This document shows, piece after piece, positions 38,039 to 45,171 of a DNA stretch of 64,000 bases. The position numbers were made by a program, and so were the translations under genes. Every line of letters starts with the position of its first letter. Positions within the stretch are counted from its first letter, which is position 1. This DNA is from Bacillus fungorum (GTDB lineage Bacteria; Bacillota; Bacilli; Bacillales; Bacillaceae_G). The DNA lies in NCBI RefSeq assembly GCF_002746455.1, contig NZ_NWUW01000003.1:284409-348408 (forward strand), given 5' to 3'. The notes below the pieces were generated by a model. The model was given only the letters and a program-made list of their open reading frames with translations. It did not search any database and was not told the DNA's origin.

Positions 38039-38182
38039 TTAGAAAAGACGACTGTAATAAGAAGCTTGGCGCTCTTTCACTTCGTCCATAATGGATTGAA
38101 TGTGTTGCTCACGTAAAATTTCGTTTTGAGAAAGCTTACGTTTTTGAATCGTGATAGTTAAAAAGAATGCTTTAAATTTCAT
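38039..38182 (-). CDS. YrzI family small protein, copy 4
   Basis: 47 aa. MKFKAFFLTITIQKRKLSQN... DEVKERQASYYSRLF. The ribosome binding site is AAAGGAGCAATACC; in copy 3 the same position reads AAAGGGGC, a weaker site. Confidence 0.85.
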   Translation of the reverse strand: MKFKAFFLTITIQKRKLSQNEILREQHIQSIMDEVKERQASYYSRLF

Positions 38183-38210
38183 GAAGGTATTGCTCCTTTA
38201 AACTATATTT

Positions 38211-38354
38211 TTAATACATATGCGTATAGTATGAACTTTTAATGTCAGTCATTTTATCAGTCAGTTGTTTTAATTGTTTTTTACGAATGATTTCAACTTC
38301 AGATAAAGTGTTTTTCTGAAGTATAGTTGTAAAAAAGAAAATATGAAAAGTCAT
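38211..38354 (-). CDS. YrzI family small protein, copy 5 (divergent)
   Basis: 47 aa. MTFHIFFFTTILQKNTLSEV then a charged helix and DIKSSYYTHMY. The hydrophobic-then-charged layout and tyrosine tail are retained but the middle is divergent. ATG after GAAAGGAGGAATTC. Confidence 0.78.
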   Translation of the reverse strand: MTFHIFFFTTILQKNTLSEVEIIRKKQLKQLTDKMTDIKSSYYTHMY

Positions 38355-38381
38355 AAATGAATTCCTCCTTTCAAAAAGGAA

Positions 38382-38522
38382 TTACAGGTGATCACAATAA
38401 AGCGCTTGGCGCTCCTTAACATCATTCATAGCTTTTTCAATTTGCTCATTATGAAGAAATTCATCTTTGGAAATTGTATTTCTTTGAATCGTAATACTTA
38501 AAAACAATACGCTAATAGTCAT
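38382..38522 (-). CDS. YrzI family small protein, copy 6
   Basis: 46 aa. MTISVLFLSITIQRNTISKD, then VKERQALYCDHL. First gene of the array in the direction of transcription; AAAGGAGCAAC precedes it. A double terminator lies just upstream, so the array needs its own promoter between 38523 and 38577, where only a weak candidate is seen. Confidence 0.82.
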   Translation of the reverse strand: MTISVLFLSITIQRNTISKDEFLHNEQIEKAMNDVKERQALYCDHL

Positions 38523-38576
38523 CGAATGTTGCTCCTTTCTTTAAAAAATAATGTAAGAGACTAAAAAATCGCACAA

Positions 38577-38655
38577 AAAAGCCACAGGAAGATATAGTTC
38601 TCCTATGGCCAGGCGTGAAAAAGCCACAGGAAAGTATACGACCTCCTGTGGCGAA
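38577..38655 (-). terminator. Two tandem, near-identical terminators
   Basis: On the minus strand GCCACAGGA...TCCTGTGGC-TTTTT (38623-38655) is followed by GGCCATAGGAG...CTTCCTGTGGC-TTTTTT (38577-38611). The second is a diverged copy of the first. They end the short transcript of the divergent upstream ORF. Confidence 0.88.
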
Positions 38656-38686
38656 TTTAAGAATTAATAGAAATAAAGTACGATTT

Positions 38687-38785
38687 TCAATTCTCCATTA
38701 GGGTGGTCGAATTCATATTTAATTGTCCAGAAAACACAGGTGTAGTTAACGCTAAAGTTAAAGCATGTAATTGTAATTTCATCAT
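38687..38785 (-). CDS. 32-residue peptide, divergent YrzI-like relative
   Basis: MMKLQLHALTLALTTPVFSG starts the peptide and aligns by pattern with MKFKAFFLTITIQKRKLSQ, after which the similarity is lost. An ideal AAAAGGAGG lies 9 bases upstream and a consensus promoter precedes it. A second frame overlapping it ends plausibly in FDHPNGELKIVLYFY, so a frameshifted longer product cannot be excluded. Ends in the double terminator. Confidence 0.55.
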   Translation of the reverse strand: MMKLQLHALTLALTTPVFSGQLNMNSTTLMEN

Positions 38786-38814
38786 TTCCTTCGACCTCCT
38801 TTTAAAATATTTTT

Positions 38815-38855
38815 CTTACGTTAGTAAGTATATACAATTAATGGATAATTGTAAA
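38815..38855 (-). promoter_or_regulatory. Promoter with overlapping palindrome for the 32-residue peptide
   Basis: Minus-strand TTTACA (38850-38855) and TATACT (38827-38832) are 17 bases apart. A palindrome CTTAC-n4-GTAAG (38815-38828) overlaps the start of transcription and the edge of the -10, a repressor-operator layout. Confidence 0.7.
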
Positions 38856-38962
38856 CATGAAAATTGAAAATTTTTAATTTTGATTAAAGTGCGTATGTTT
38901 TAAAGGGATTTGACGAGAAGTATTGTAATTAACGAAATAGCGATAAAAATGGGGGATGCTAA

Positions 38963-39556
38963 ATGAAATATATGCATCGTAATGTAATTGTTATGCTAAC
39001 AATTTTTTTATTTATTACTGCTTGTTCTAGCGGAGAAAGAATAAAAGAAATATCTGATTTTGAACCTGGTGATTTTAAGAAATATGCTGGGACATATGTT
39101 GGTAATAATGCAGATGTGGTTGCAATCGTTAAAAATTTACCCGGTGGTGAAACATTTCAAAGTATAAGTTTAGAGAATGAAAGCATAAAGGTGAATTATG
39201 GTGCAAAAGGGAATGGAACTCTGACAGAAGACATGGTTGAGACGTATTGGTTTGATGGCAAGGACACAATGGAGAAGAATTTTCTCTTTAACGTTATTTA
39301 TTTAGCTATTTTAGTACCAAATGCGAAAAGTTACGAGTTTCAAGTAGAAAATAAAAATTTTACGATAAAAAGAGAAGAAATACTATCAATCCTGTATGGA
39401 AAATTTGATAATTTCCCAAAAGAAAATGATATAGGGGATAAAAAGAAAGTAGTAAAGTTCCTAAACGATAATAACGAAAAAATTACAATGGTTATGAATG
39501 ATAAAGAGTTTCGGGAATTTTTATTTACTAAATATCCAGTGCAGCAGTTAAAATGA
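38963..39556 (+). CDS. DUF4825-type lipoprotein
   Basis: 197 aa. Signal segment ending in FLFITACSSGE (lipidated Cys near residue 20), then a soluble domain with KKYAGTYVGNNADVVAIVKNLPGG and VNYGAKGNGT, the start of a DUF4825-like domain seen in many Bacillus lipoproteins. ATG after TGGGGGATGC. Its stop codon overlaps the ATG of the following DinB frame; the better DinB start is 15 bases further. Function unknown. Confidence 0.7.
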   Translation: MKYMHRNVIVMLTIFLFITACSSGERIKEISDFEPGDFKKYAGTYVGNNADVVAIVKNLPGGETFQSISLENESIKVNYGAKGNGTLTEDMVETYWFDGKDTMEKNFLFNVIYLAILVPNAKSYEFQVENKNFTIKREEILSILYGKFDNFPKENDIGDKKKVVKFLNDNNEKITMVMNDKEFREFLFTKYPVQQLK

Positions 39557-39570
39557 TGGGAGGAGAAAAG

Positions 39571-40076
39571 GTGGAGTTAGTATACAAAATTACTTATCAT
39601 AGAATGCAGGATCATTATTTACCTAAGTTAGTACAGGCAATTAGCTTCGTTAGTGAAGAAGATTTATGGAAACAAGAGGATTCTGTCAATTCAATTGGTG
39701 GAATCGTACTGCATATTTGTGAACATATACAGAGAAATACTAGTCGTTATAAAAATCCAAATATAGTCTTTGAAAGGGAATTGAGGAGTATTTTCCAGTA
39801 AAACGACAACGTACTGAAGTTTTGCTAAAAACTGTTGAAAAAGTATTTGATGAATGTGGAAAAGCATATATACAAGCATGGGAAGAAAAAAGACATATTG
39901 AAATTCATAGTTTATTACATTTAGTGGAGCATACAAGTTATCATTTAGGGCAAATAGTAGATCGTACAAAGTCAATAAAAGGACAACAATTTAACTTTTG
40001 TCAAAATGGTATAAATGAAAAGAATTTGAAAACAAAAGTTGAAACTACTAGCCTTTTGAAAGAGAGTCATTCTTAA
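39571..40076 (+). pseudogene. DinB-family gene with a one-base frameshift
   Basis: Frame 1 from GTG 39571 (GGGAGGAG upstream) reads HRMQDHYLPKLVQA and GGIVLHICEHIQRN, then ends at 39799. The next frame continues EEYFPVKRQRTEVLLKTVEK and HSLLHLVEHTSYHLGQIVDR to 40076. Together they carry the three histidine groups of a DinB protein. Loss of one base near GAAAGGGAATTG (39772-39783) explains the break. The second piece alone lacks a start near the break. Confidence 0.78.
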
Positions 40077-40098
40077 ATGAATGATTCTCTTTTTTAAG
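40061..40098 (+). terminator. Terminator after the DinB pseudogene
   Basis: AGAGAGTCATTC pairs with GAATGATTCTCT, followed by six T residues; it overlaps the end of the reading frame. Confidence 0.88.
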
Positions 40099-40178
40099 AA
40101 ATTTATGGAAATAAATAATTTAATGTGATATGGTTAATTACATAAGTAATGAACCTAAGAACCTAAGGTGGTGAAATT

Positions 40179-40559
40179 GTGAAACCTACTCTGGAGCAAA
40201 ATAAATTAATATACTTACAAATTGCAGAAACCATTGAATCTGATATTTTAAAAGACATATTACTTGAAGAAGAACAAGTTCCATCAACAAATCAATTTGC
40301 GAAGATGTTACAAATAAATCCAGCTACTGCAGCTAAAGGGGTGAATGTATTAGTTGATGAAGGAATTTTATATAAAAAGAGAGGGATCGGGATGTTTGTT
40401 GCAAAAGGAGCGAAAGAAGTCGTACTAAAAAAAAGACAAAATACTTTTATGACTGAATATTTACCGAAAGTGTGGGAAGAAGCAAAAGTGCTAGAAATAT
40501 CGAAAGATGAATTAATGGATATGATTCAAAAAATTACGAAGGAGGGGAAAGAGGGATGA
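40179..40559 (+). CDS. GntR/YtrA family transcriptional regulator
   Basis: 126 aa. N-terminal winged helix (IYLQIAETIESDILKDILLEEEQVPSTNQFAKMLQINPATAAKGVNVLVDEGILYKKRG) followed by a short helical tail, the YtrA-subfamily layout. These repressors typically control an adjacent ABC transporter, which follows here with a 4-base overlap. Starts at GTG after CTAAGGTGG. Effector unknown; cell-wall-active compounds are the usual inducers. Confidence 0.88.
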   Translation: MKPTLEQNKLIYLQIAETIESDILKDILLEEEQVPSTNQFAKMLQINPATAAKGVNVLVDEGILYKKRGIGMFVAKGAKEVVLKKRQNTFMTEYLPKVWEEAKVLEISKDELMDMIQKITKEGKEG

Positions 40560-41428
40560 TTGCACTTGAAACGAAAGGTGTAACGAAAAAATATAAAAAG
40601 AAAGTAGTAGTAAATGAAGTAACGATTTCATTGGAAGAGCATAAAATATATGGTTTGCTTGGAAGAAACGGAGCAGGAAAAACGACACTATTAAATTTAC
40701 TTGCAGGCCAAATTATTTCAAGTAGTGGAAGTGTATTAGCATTTGGTGAAAATGTTTTTGAAAATAGTAAAGCAATGCAAAATATTTGTTTCGTTAAGGT
40801 GAAAGAAGAAGCTCATTTAAGTTATAGAGTAAAAGAAATTTTTAAGATGTGTAGCATGTTTTATAAAAATTGGGATGGAAAGTATGCTGAAGAACTAGCG
40901 GGCAAATTTCAGCTTAATATGACAGAGAAATATCACAAACTACCACATGGTATGCAAACGGTCGTCGGAATTATTCAAGGACTGGCAAGTAGAGCGCCAA
41001 TTACAATTTTTGATGAACCAACGACAGGTTTAGACGCAGCACATCGTGAGTTATTTTATAGTTTACTATTAGAAGATTACGGCGAGTATCCAAGAACAAT
41101 TATATTATCAACACATTTAGTAGAAGAAGTAACTCATGTGATCGAAGAGGTAATCATCATAAAAGAAGGTGCACTTGTTGTTCAATCATCGGTGGACGTT
41201 CTATTGCAACAAGGCCATATTATTTCAGGACAAAAAGATAAAGTGGATGCGTTCTCAATCAATAAAAAAGTTCTAAATCGAGAAGTTTATGGAAATAAGG
41301 GAATTGTTGTTTTATGGGAAGAACTTTCTAATGAAGATTATTATTTTCTTGAAAAAGAAGGTTTAGTAGTTGATAGAATTATATTACAAAAACTATTTAT
41401 TCACATAACTGGTGGTGAAGTGAAATGA
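40556..41428 (+). CDS. ABC transporter ATP-binding protein
   Basis: 290 aa. Walker A GRNGAGKTT (residues ~37-45), a signature position that reads LPHGMQTVVGIIQGLA rather than the classical LSGGQ, Walker B APITIFDEPTTGLDAA, and the H-loop IILSTHLVEE. The poor signature motif is common in YtrB-type proteins. Overlaps the regulator gene by 4 bases and the permease gene by 4 bases, so the three form one coupled operon. Confidence 0.88.
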   Translation: MIALETKGVTKKYKKKVVVNEVTISLEEHKIYGLLGRNGAGKTTLLNLLAGQIISSSGSVLAFGENVFENSKAMQNICFVKVKEEAHLSYRVKEIFKMCSMFYKNWDGKYAEELAGKFQLNMTEKYHKLPHGMQTVVGIIQGLASRAPITIFDEPTTGLDAAHRELFYSLLLEDYGEYPRTIILSTHLVEEVTHVIEEVIIIKEGALVVQSSVDVLLQQGHIISGQKDKVDAFSINKKVLNREVYGNKGIVVLWEELSNEDYYFLEKEGLVVDRIILQKLFIHITGGEVK

Positions 41429-42096
41429 CGATGTTAATGAAGCAGTTAAAGTTACATATAAATTTTCATTATAAAGCAGTTTTAATATTTTGGATTACAG
41501 TATTACTTATAAAAGGAATTACAAGTGTAATGGATTTAAAAGAAATAAGAGCAGGGTTTTTACAACATATATTAAATAATCCTTCGATTGTAATTACATT
41601 GTTTATAGTAGTAAGTACTTTTATTATACAAGATGATGTGTTTCGTTTAGCAGTTTCATTTGGAGTAACGAGATTACAGTTCTTCATTGGATCAGTTTGC
41701 TATATCATATTACAAGCTGCGGTTTTCTCATTCCTTCAAGTAATTTTTTTACAAAATACATTGTATAGTACAGTAAATATTAGTTTTGGAGAACACTCAA
41801 TTAAACAGTTTATTGTACAACTATTATTGTATGTTACAATAGCAACTTTCTTTCAAGTAGCAGTAGTAATTAAGAAACGTTTTAAGTGGATTGGTCTTAT
41901 GATAGGCGGAACATTTTTTATATCATTGAATAGTGTGCTTTATGCAGAAGTAGGAATACAGGATTTAAATGCTACATCTAATCTATCTTTAATAGATATC
42001 CCATACTTTATTGTTATTTCAATTGTATTAACTATCGTCTATATCGTGACTAGCGGTATATTTATTCGAAAAGTATCATTTGAGCAAACGATTTAA
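41425..42096 (+). CDS. ABC transporter permease-like membrane protein
   Basis: 223 aa with six membrane helices in the ABC-2 style layout (e.g. AVLIFWITVLLIKG, IVVSTFIIQDDVF, YIVTSGIFIR). No conserved motif beyond the helices. It is the presumed membrane partner of the ATPase upstream. Start ATG overlaps the upstream stop (ATGA). Confidence 0.75.
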   Translation: MTMLMKQLKLHINFHYKAVLIFWITVLLIKGITSVMDLKEIRAGFLQHILNNPSIVITLFIVVSTFIIQDDVFRLAVSFGVTRLQFFIGSVCYIILQAAVFSFLQVIFLQNTLYSTVNISFGEHSIKQFIVQLLLYVTIATFFQVAVVIKKRFKWIGLMIGGTFFISLNSVLYAEVGIQDLNATSNLSLIDIPYFIVISIVLTIVYIVTSGIFIRKVSFEQTI

Positions 42097-42137
42097 AGTG
42101 TAATTAAGTATATTTTTTGGGAGAGTAGGAAAAACAA

Positions 42138-42617
42138 ATGGGAGATACATCCTCATTAATAACCGTCTTTTTATGCATCGCACTACTAATATTTTGGCGT
42201 CGTTACCGCTCTATGTATAAGCCAATAAAGGGAACGGGAAAACGTATGTTATGGCCATTACTATTTTTAACCCCGGGGATTATATGGTTTTTTGGCCCCG
42301 TACATCTAGCTATCTTACAAGTTATAATGGCGGTATTCATTGGTGTACTTTTCGCCGTACCACTTATAATTCTAACAAATTACGAACGAAGAGAGGATGG
42401 GAATATTTATACGAAAAAAAGTGCAGCTTTTTTAATTACTTTTATTGCAATCGTTATTTTAAGATATGGTTCAAGGCAATATATTGTTGATTTAGATCAA
42501 CAAACGATTGGTTTATTATTTTACGTCGTTGCAGTCTCGTATATTATTCCTTGGAGAATTGCTTGTTATATGAAATTCAGGAAGGTTTGGAGGGAAAATA
42601 GTAATCACACAGTGTAA
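42138..42617 (+). CDS. CcdC-like / DUF1453 membrane protein
   Basis: 159 aa, four or five helices. FWRRYRSMYKPIKGTGKRMLWPLLFLTPG and the later LRYGSRQYIVDLD match the CcdC family, named from the B. subtilis cytochrome c maturation locus though not proven to act there. ATG after GGGAGAGTAGG. The stop codon abuts a MITE-like inverted repeat. Confidence 0.75.
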   Translation: MGDTSSLITVFLCIALLIFWRRYRSMYKPIKGTGKRMLWPLLFLTPGIIWFFGPVHLAILQVIMAVFIGVLFAVPLIILTNYERREDGNIYTKKSAAFLITFIAIVILRYGSRQYIVDLDQQTIGLLFYVVAVSYIIPWRIACYMKFRKVWRENSNHTV

Positions 42618-42798
42618 AAACAAAGACTTCTCAATAGGAAGGCACTGAAAAAGTGATTGCTTTGAAAAAATAACGTGTATTTTATCAGTATATAGAAAAA
42701 CAAAGGAGCCCACCACCTGTATATAGTAGGTGATGGGCTCCTTTTTCTTATTATGTGGACTTTTTCAGTAGCCTCCTCAATAGAGAAGTCTTTGTTTT
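42617..42798. mobile_element. MITE-like element with long imperfect terminal inverted repeats
   Basis: The left arm (42617-42654) and the reverse complement of the right arm (42759-42798) share AAAACAAAGACTTCTC and ACTGAAAAAGT, with two small gaps between (38 and 40 bases). They enclose about 100 bases that include a strong hairpin (42702-42743). The element has no coding capacity. Similarity of the inner arm to IS ends is from memory only. No clear target duplication was found; TGTA occurs near both ends. Confidence 0.6.
42702..42748 (+). terminator. Hairpin terminator inside the MITE-like repeat
   Basis: AAGGAGCCCACCACCT pairs with AGGTGATGGGCTCCTT around GTATATAGT, then TTTTT. Probably ends the GntR-ABC-CcdC transcript. 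Confidence 0.82.
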
Positions 42799-42903
42799 AA
42801 TGTAATCATTATATGGTATATAACTAATTTTCCACTCGAAACCACCACTATATGGTAAAATTTTATAATATAGGGAATAAGTTAGCGGTGCTGGAGTGAA
42901 TCA

Positions 42904-42955
42904 AATGCATGAATTGAAAAGAGTTTCTTATGAGATGAGTGATAAATTAATATGA
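42904..42955 (+). CDS. Short upstream ORF coupled to the CPBP gene
   Basis: 16 codons from ATG 42904 (GGAG upstream), starting MHELKRVSYEMSD, whose TGA overlaps the ATG of the protease gene. The protease itself has no good binding site, so re-initiation after this short frame could start it. Low certainty that it is a real peptide. Confidence 0.35.
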
Positions 42956-43581
42956 GCTACTTTATTACATTAGCACTTGCTGTTTTATTAGCTTTTTCAT
43001 ATAAAATTGTTGATATTACAGTTGGCGTTGTTATTGGAAAAACGTTGTACCGCAAGATAGAAAATGAGATTATTTATATATGGGGAACTCTACTGACGAT
43101 AATTAGTTATTTTTATGAAGATAATTATGTATTCCGTTTACCAATTCACTATGAATCAATTGTTGTATTAATCTTGATTGCTGTAGTAACGAATATTTTC
43201 ATTTCACGATACTCAGGATATAATCCAAGTGGAAAAAAGAATATCTTAAACTTTGTAATTATGTACCCTATTTTTGAAGAAGTAATTTTTAGAGGGATGA
43301 TTATACCAATACTTAACAACTCATTCGCAACATTACCTTATTCTGAAGTAGCTTACATACCAGTTACGGTACCAATCCTAATATCTTCCTTTCTATTTGC
43401 TATAGCTCACTTGCAATATTACAGCTTTAATCAAACTAGCATAAAATTTATGCTGTTCGCATTTTTAGGAGGAGTCATATATGGTATGATTACGGATTCC
43501 ACACTATCAATTGCTTTTTCAATATTATTGCATGTGGAATTTAATTTACTCTCAGTATATTACTCAAAAAAACTACAGTAA
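42952..43581 (+). CDS. CPBP family intramembrane metalloprotease
   Basis: 209 aa with six or so helices. Motif 1 is PIFEEVIFRGMIIPIL (paired Glu then R-x-x), motif 2 is FLFAIAHLQYY, and the last is LLHVEFNLLSV, the expected active-site residues of the Abi/CPBP type. Members process peptides or act in immunity to bacteriocins. Start ATG 42952 overlaps a short upstream frame. Confidence 0.85.
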   Translation: MSYFITLALAVLLAFSYKIVDITVGVVIGKTLYRKIENEIIYIWGTLLTIISYFYEDNYVFRLPIHYESIVVLILIAVVTNIFISRYSGYNPSGKKNILNFVIMYPIFEEVIFRGMIIPILNNSFATLPYSEVAYIPVTVPILISSFLFAIAHLQYYSFNQTSIKFMLFAFLGGVIYGMITDSTLSIAFSILLHVEFNLLSVYYSKKLQ

Positions 43582-43778
43582 TTTAATAATTAAGTTAGTA
43601 TGTTAATTAATGGATTTTTGAAATGTTATTTAAAAAAGGTAATAAGTGTTTTTTTACTACAGTTAACGAATGTTACTCCAATAAGCACCTCTTGCAGGGG
43701 AACTAGTTGTTTTTTTACAGTAGCAAAGATAAGATTTTACATCTATAGACTGTATTAGCGTCTAAAATCCGTATTTTA

Positions 43779-43804
43779 AAAAGCTGACAAAAGTCAGCTT
43801 TTTT
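43779..43804. terminator. Bidirectional terminator
   Basis: AAAAGCTGAC pairs with GTCAGCTTTT around AAAA, between the convergent protease and pantothenate kinase genes. Confidence 0.88.
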
Positions 43805-44624
43805 AATTCGTAACACGAAGTAAAGCACCAATCGCGCCACTATTACCACCATCTCGTAAAAAGATTGGTGTTTTATTTTGATATTTTGTGTAGCTACTAA
43901 TAATATTTTGAAGGTGTACGTTATTACATAGAGTGGACCCGATATAAATAATATGGTTAATGTTTTTTGTTTCGGCGAATTGAAGGCTTAATGCAGTAAC
44001 AACTTCACCGACAAGTCCTTGTACAGTAGCGAGTATATCTGAGCTATTATAATTTGATTCTGCAATAGCGGCTTTACCAAAATTGCTTGCAGTTAAGCTA
44101 TTATCAATAGGTGAGAGAATGCCACCATAAATATCTCCAACCGTAATATCTAGTTCTTTTCTAGAACCTACTTTTGTTAAAGGAATCACATCTTCAAAAT
44201 GATCTATGTTTGTTAACAATTTTGAAAGTCCCATAATAGTACCACCACCAACACCGGTTCCACCAGCGCGAATATATTTGTCATTATAAACGTAATGAAT
44301 GGAAGTACCTGTACCGATATTTGTTAAAATAAAGTTGTTTATATCATATTTTTCTTCTTTTAATATGTATCGGACACCTACAAGAGTAGCTTCAAATTCG
44401 TTTAGTTCTACTATTTTATATGAATCTGAAAGTAGTTGCTGTAATTTTTTTGCTTTACCACCTGTAATACATATTTGTTTTATACGAGTGTTGTTCTTGA
44501 GCCAATCTATTATTTTATCTTGTTCATTTGAATAAAATTTTTCAAAAGCTAATTGCTTTTTTTCGTTCAAATAAGCAATTTTCGTTAATGTTCCTCCAGC
44601 ATCGATACCGATAGTACTTTCCAT
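43803..44624 (-). CDS. coaW: Type II pantothenate kinase
   Basis: 273 aa. ATP-binding [13 protein letters not shown] starts at residue 5; GTGTSIHYV and [17 protein letters not shown] follow, and [12 protein letters not shown] ends the fold. This is the actin-like CoaW family found in staphylococci and the B. cereus group, which phosphorylates pantothenate in coenzyme A synthesis without feedback inhibition by CoA. ATG after TAGGAGCAGGCAA. Confidence 0.9.
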   Translation of the reverse strand: MESTIGIDAGGTLTKIAYLNEKKQLAFEKFYSNEQDKIIDWLKNNTRIKQICITGGKAKKLQQLLSDSYKIVELNEFEATLVGVRYILKEEKYDINNFILTNIGTGTSIHYVYNDKYIRAGGTGVGGGTIMGLSKLLTNIDHFEDVIPLTKVGSRKELDITVGDIYGGILSPIDNSLTASNFGKAAIAESNYNSSDILATVQGLVGEVVTALSLQFAETKNINHIIYIGSTLCNNVHLQNIISSYTKYQNKTPIFLRDGGNSGAIGALLRVTN

Positions 44625-44716
44625 TTGCCTGCTCCTAACTACGTAATATGTTTACTCTGTTCATGTTGATGAGACGAATTTGTAGGAGATAGACCCCCCG
44701 TCGAATTACATCATTT

Positions 44717-45115
44717 TTATTCTGCTTGATATACTAATAGCTTTTCTATAGTTACAATCGGCTGATTATTAACAGTTGCGGTGCCTTTACCGAGAATAAA
44801 ACCTCGGCGATTGCGAGTTAGTTCATAATGTAAATCAAGTTTATCACCGGGATATGCTTTTCCGTGGAATGCAACTCCATCTAAAGAAGAGAGAAAGCCT
44901 AATCCTTCAGAGTCACTTGTATGTACAAATGCACTAAGCTGAGCAAGTGCTTCTACAATTAACATATGAGGCATATGTTTTTGACTATCATTTATAAACC
45001 ACTCGTTATTTGTAATGAGTTTATATCCCGTAACGGATTCACCTTGTTTTACATTTGTTACTTTATCAATCATTAAAAATGGATAACGATGGGGAAGAGT
45101 GTCTTTAATATGCAT
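44717..45115 (-). CDS. FabZ-like 3-hydroxyacyl-ACP dehydratase
   Basis: 132 aa hotdog-fold protein. The catalytic His lies in LPHRYPFLMIDKV (residues 7-19) and the Glu in VEALAQLSAF (about 58-67), matching FabZ. Short and divergent, and located away from fatty acid synthesis genes, downstream of an aminotransferase, so it is probably a second copy with a special acyl substrate. ATG 45115 behind GGAGGTACTTTC; the longer frame to 45172 would start inside the neighbour's end. Confidence 0.78.
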   Translation of the reverse strand: MHIKDTLPHRYPFLMIDKVTNVKQGESVTGYKLITNNEWFINDSQKHMPHMLIVEALAQLSAFVHTSDSEGLGFLSSLDGVAFHGKAYPGDKLDLHYELTRNRRGFILGKGTATVNNQPIVTIEKLLVYQAE

Positions 45116-45138
45116 ATGAAAGTACCTCCAATGAATAA

Positions 45139-45165
45139 TACCCCTGCTACAGTTAAGCAGGGGAG
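45139..45165 (-). promoter_or_regulatory. GC-rich hairpin between the aminotransferase and FabZ-like genes
   Basis: CCCCTGCT (45141-45148) pairs with AGCAGGGG (45156-45163). On the minus strand it is followed by TATTATT. A weak terminator or mRNA processing element that could set lower expression of the dehydratase. Confidence 0.5.
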
Positions 45166-45171
45166 TTACCA

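Larger units (their letters stand above)
37861..38200. repeat. Direct repeat of ~170 bases (yrzI copies 3 and 4)
   Basis: Bases 37861-38030 and 38031-38200 are nearly identical over their whole length, covering one small gene plus its leader each. Tandem duplication. Confidence 0.85.

Noticed and set aside
37861..38200. Tandem near-identical ~170-base units as a possible CRISPR or satellite array
   Set aside because: Each unit contains one intact 47-codon gene with its own ribosome binding site; unit length and coding content exclude CRISPR spacers.
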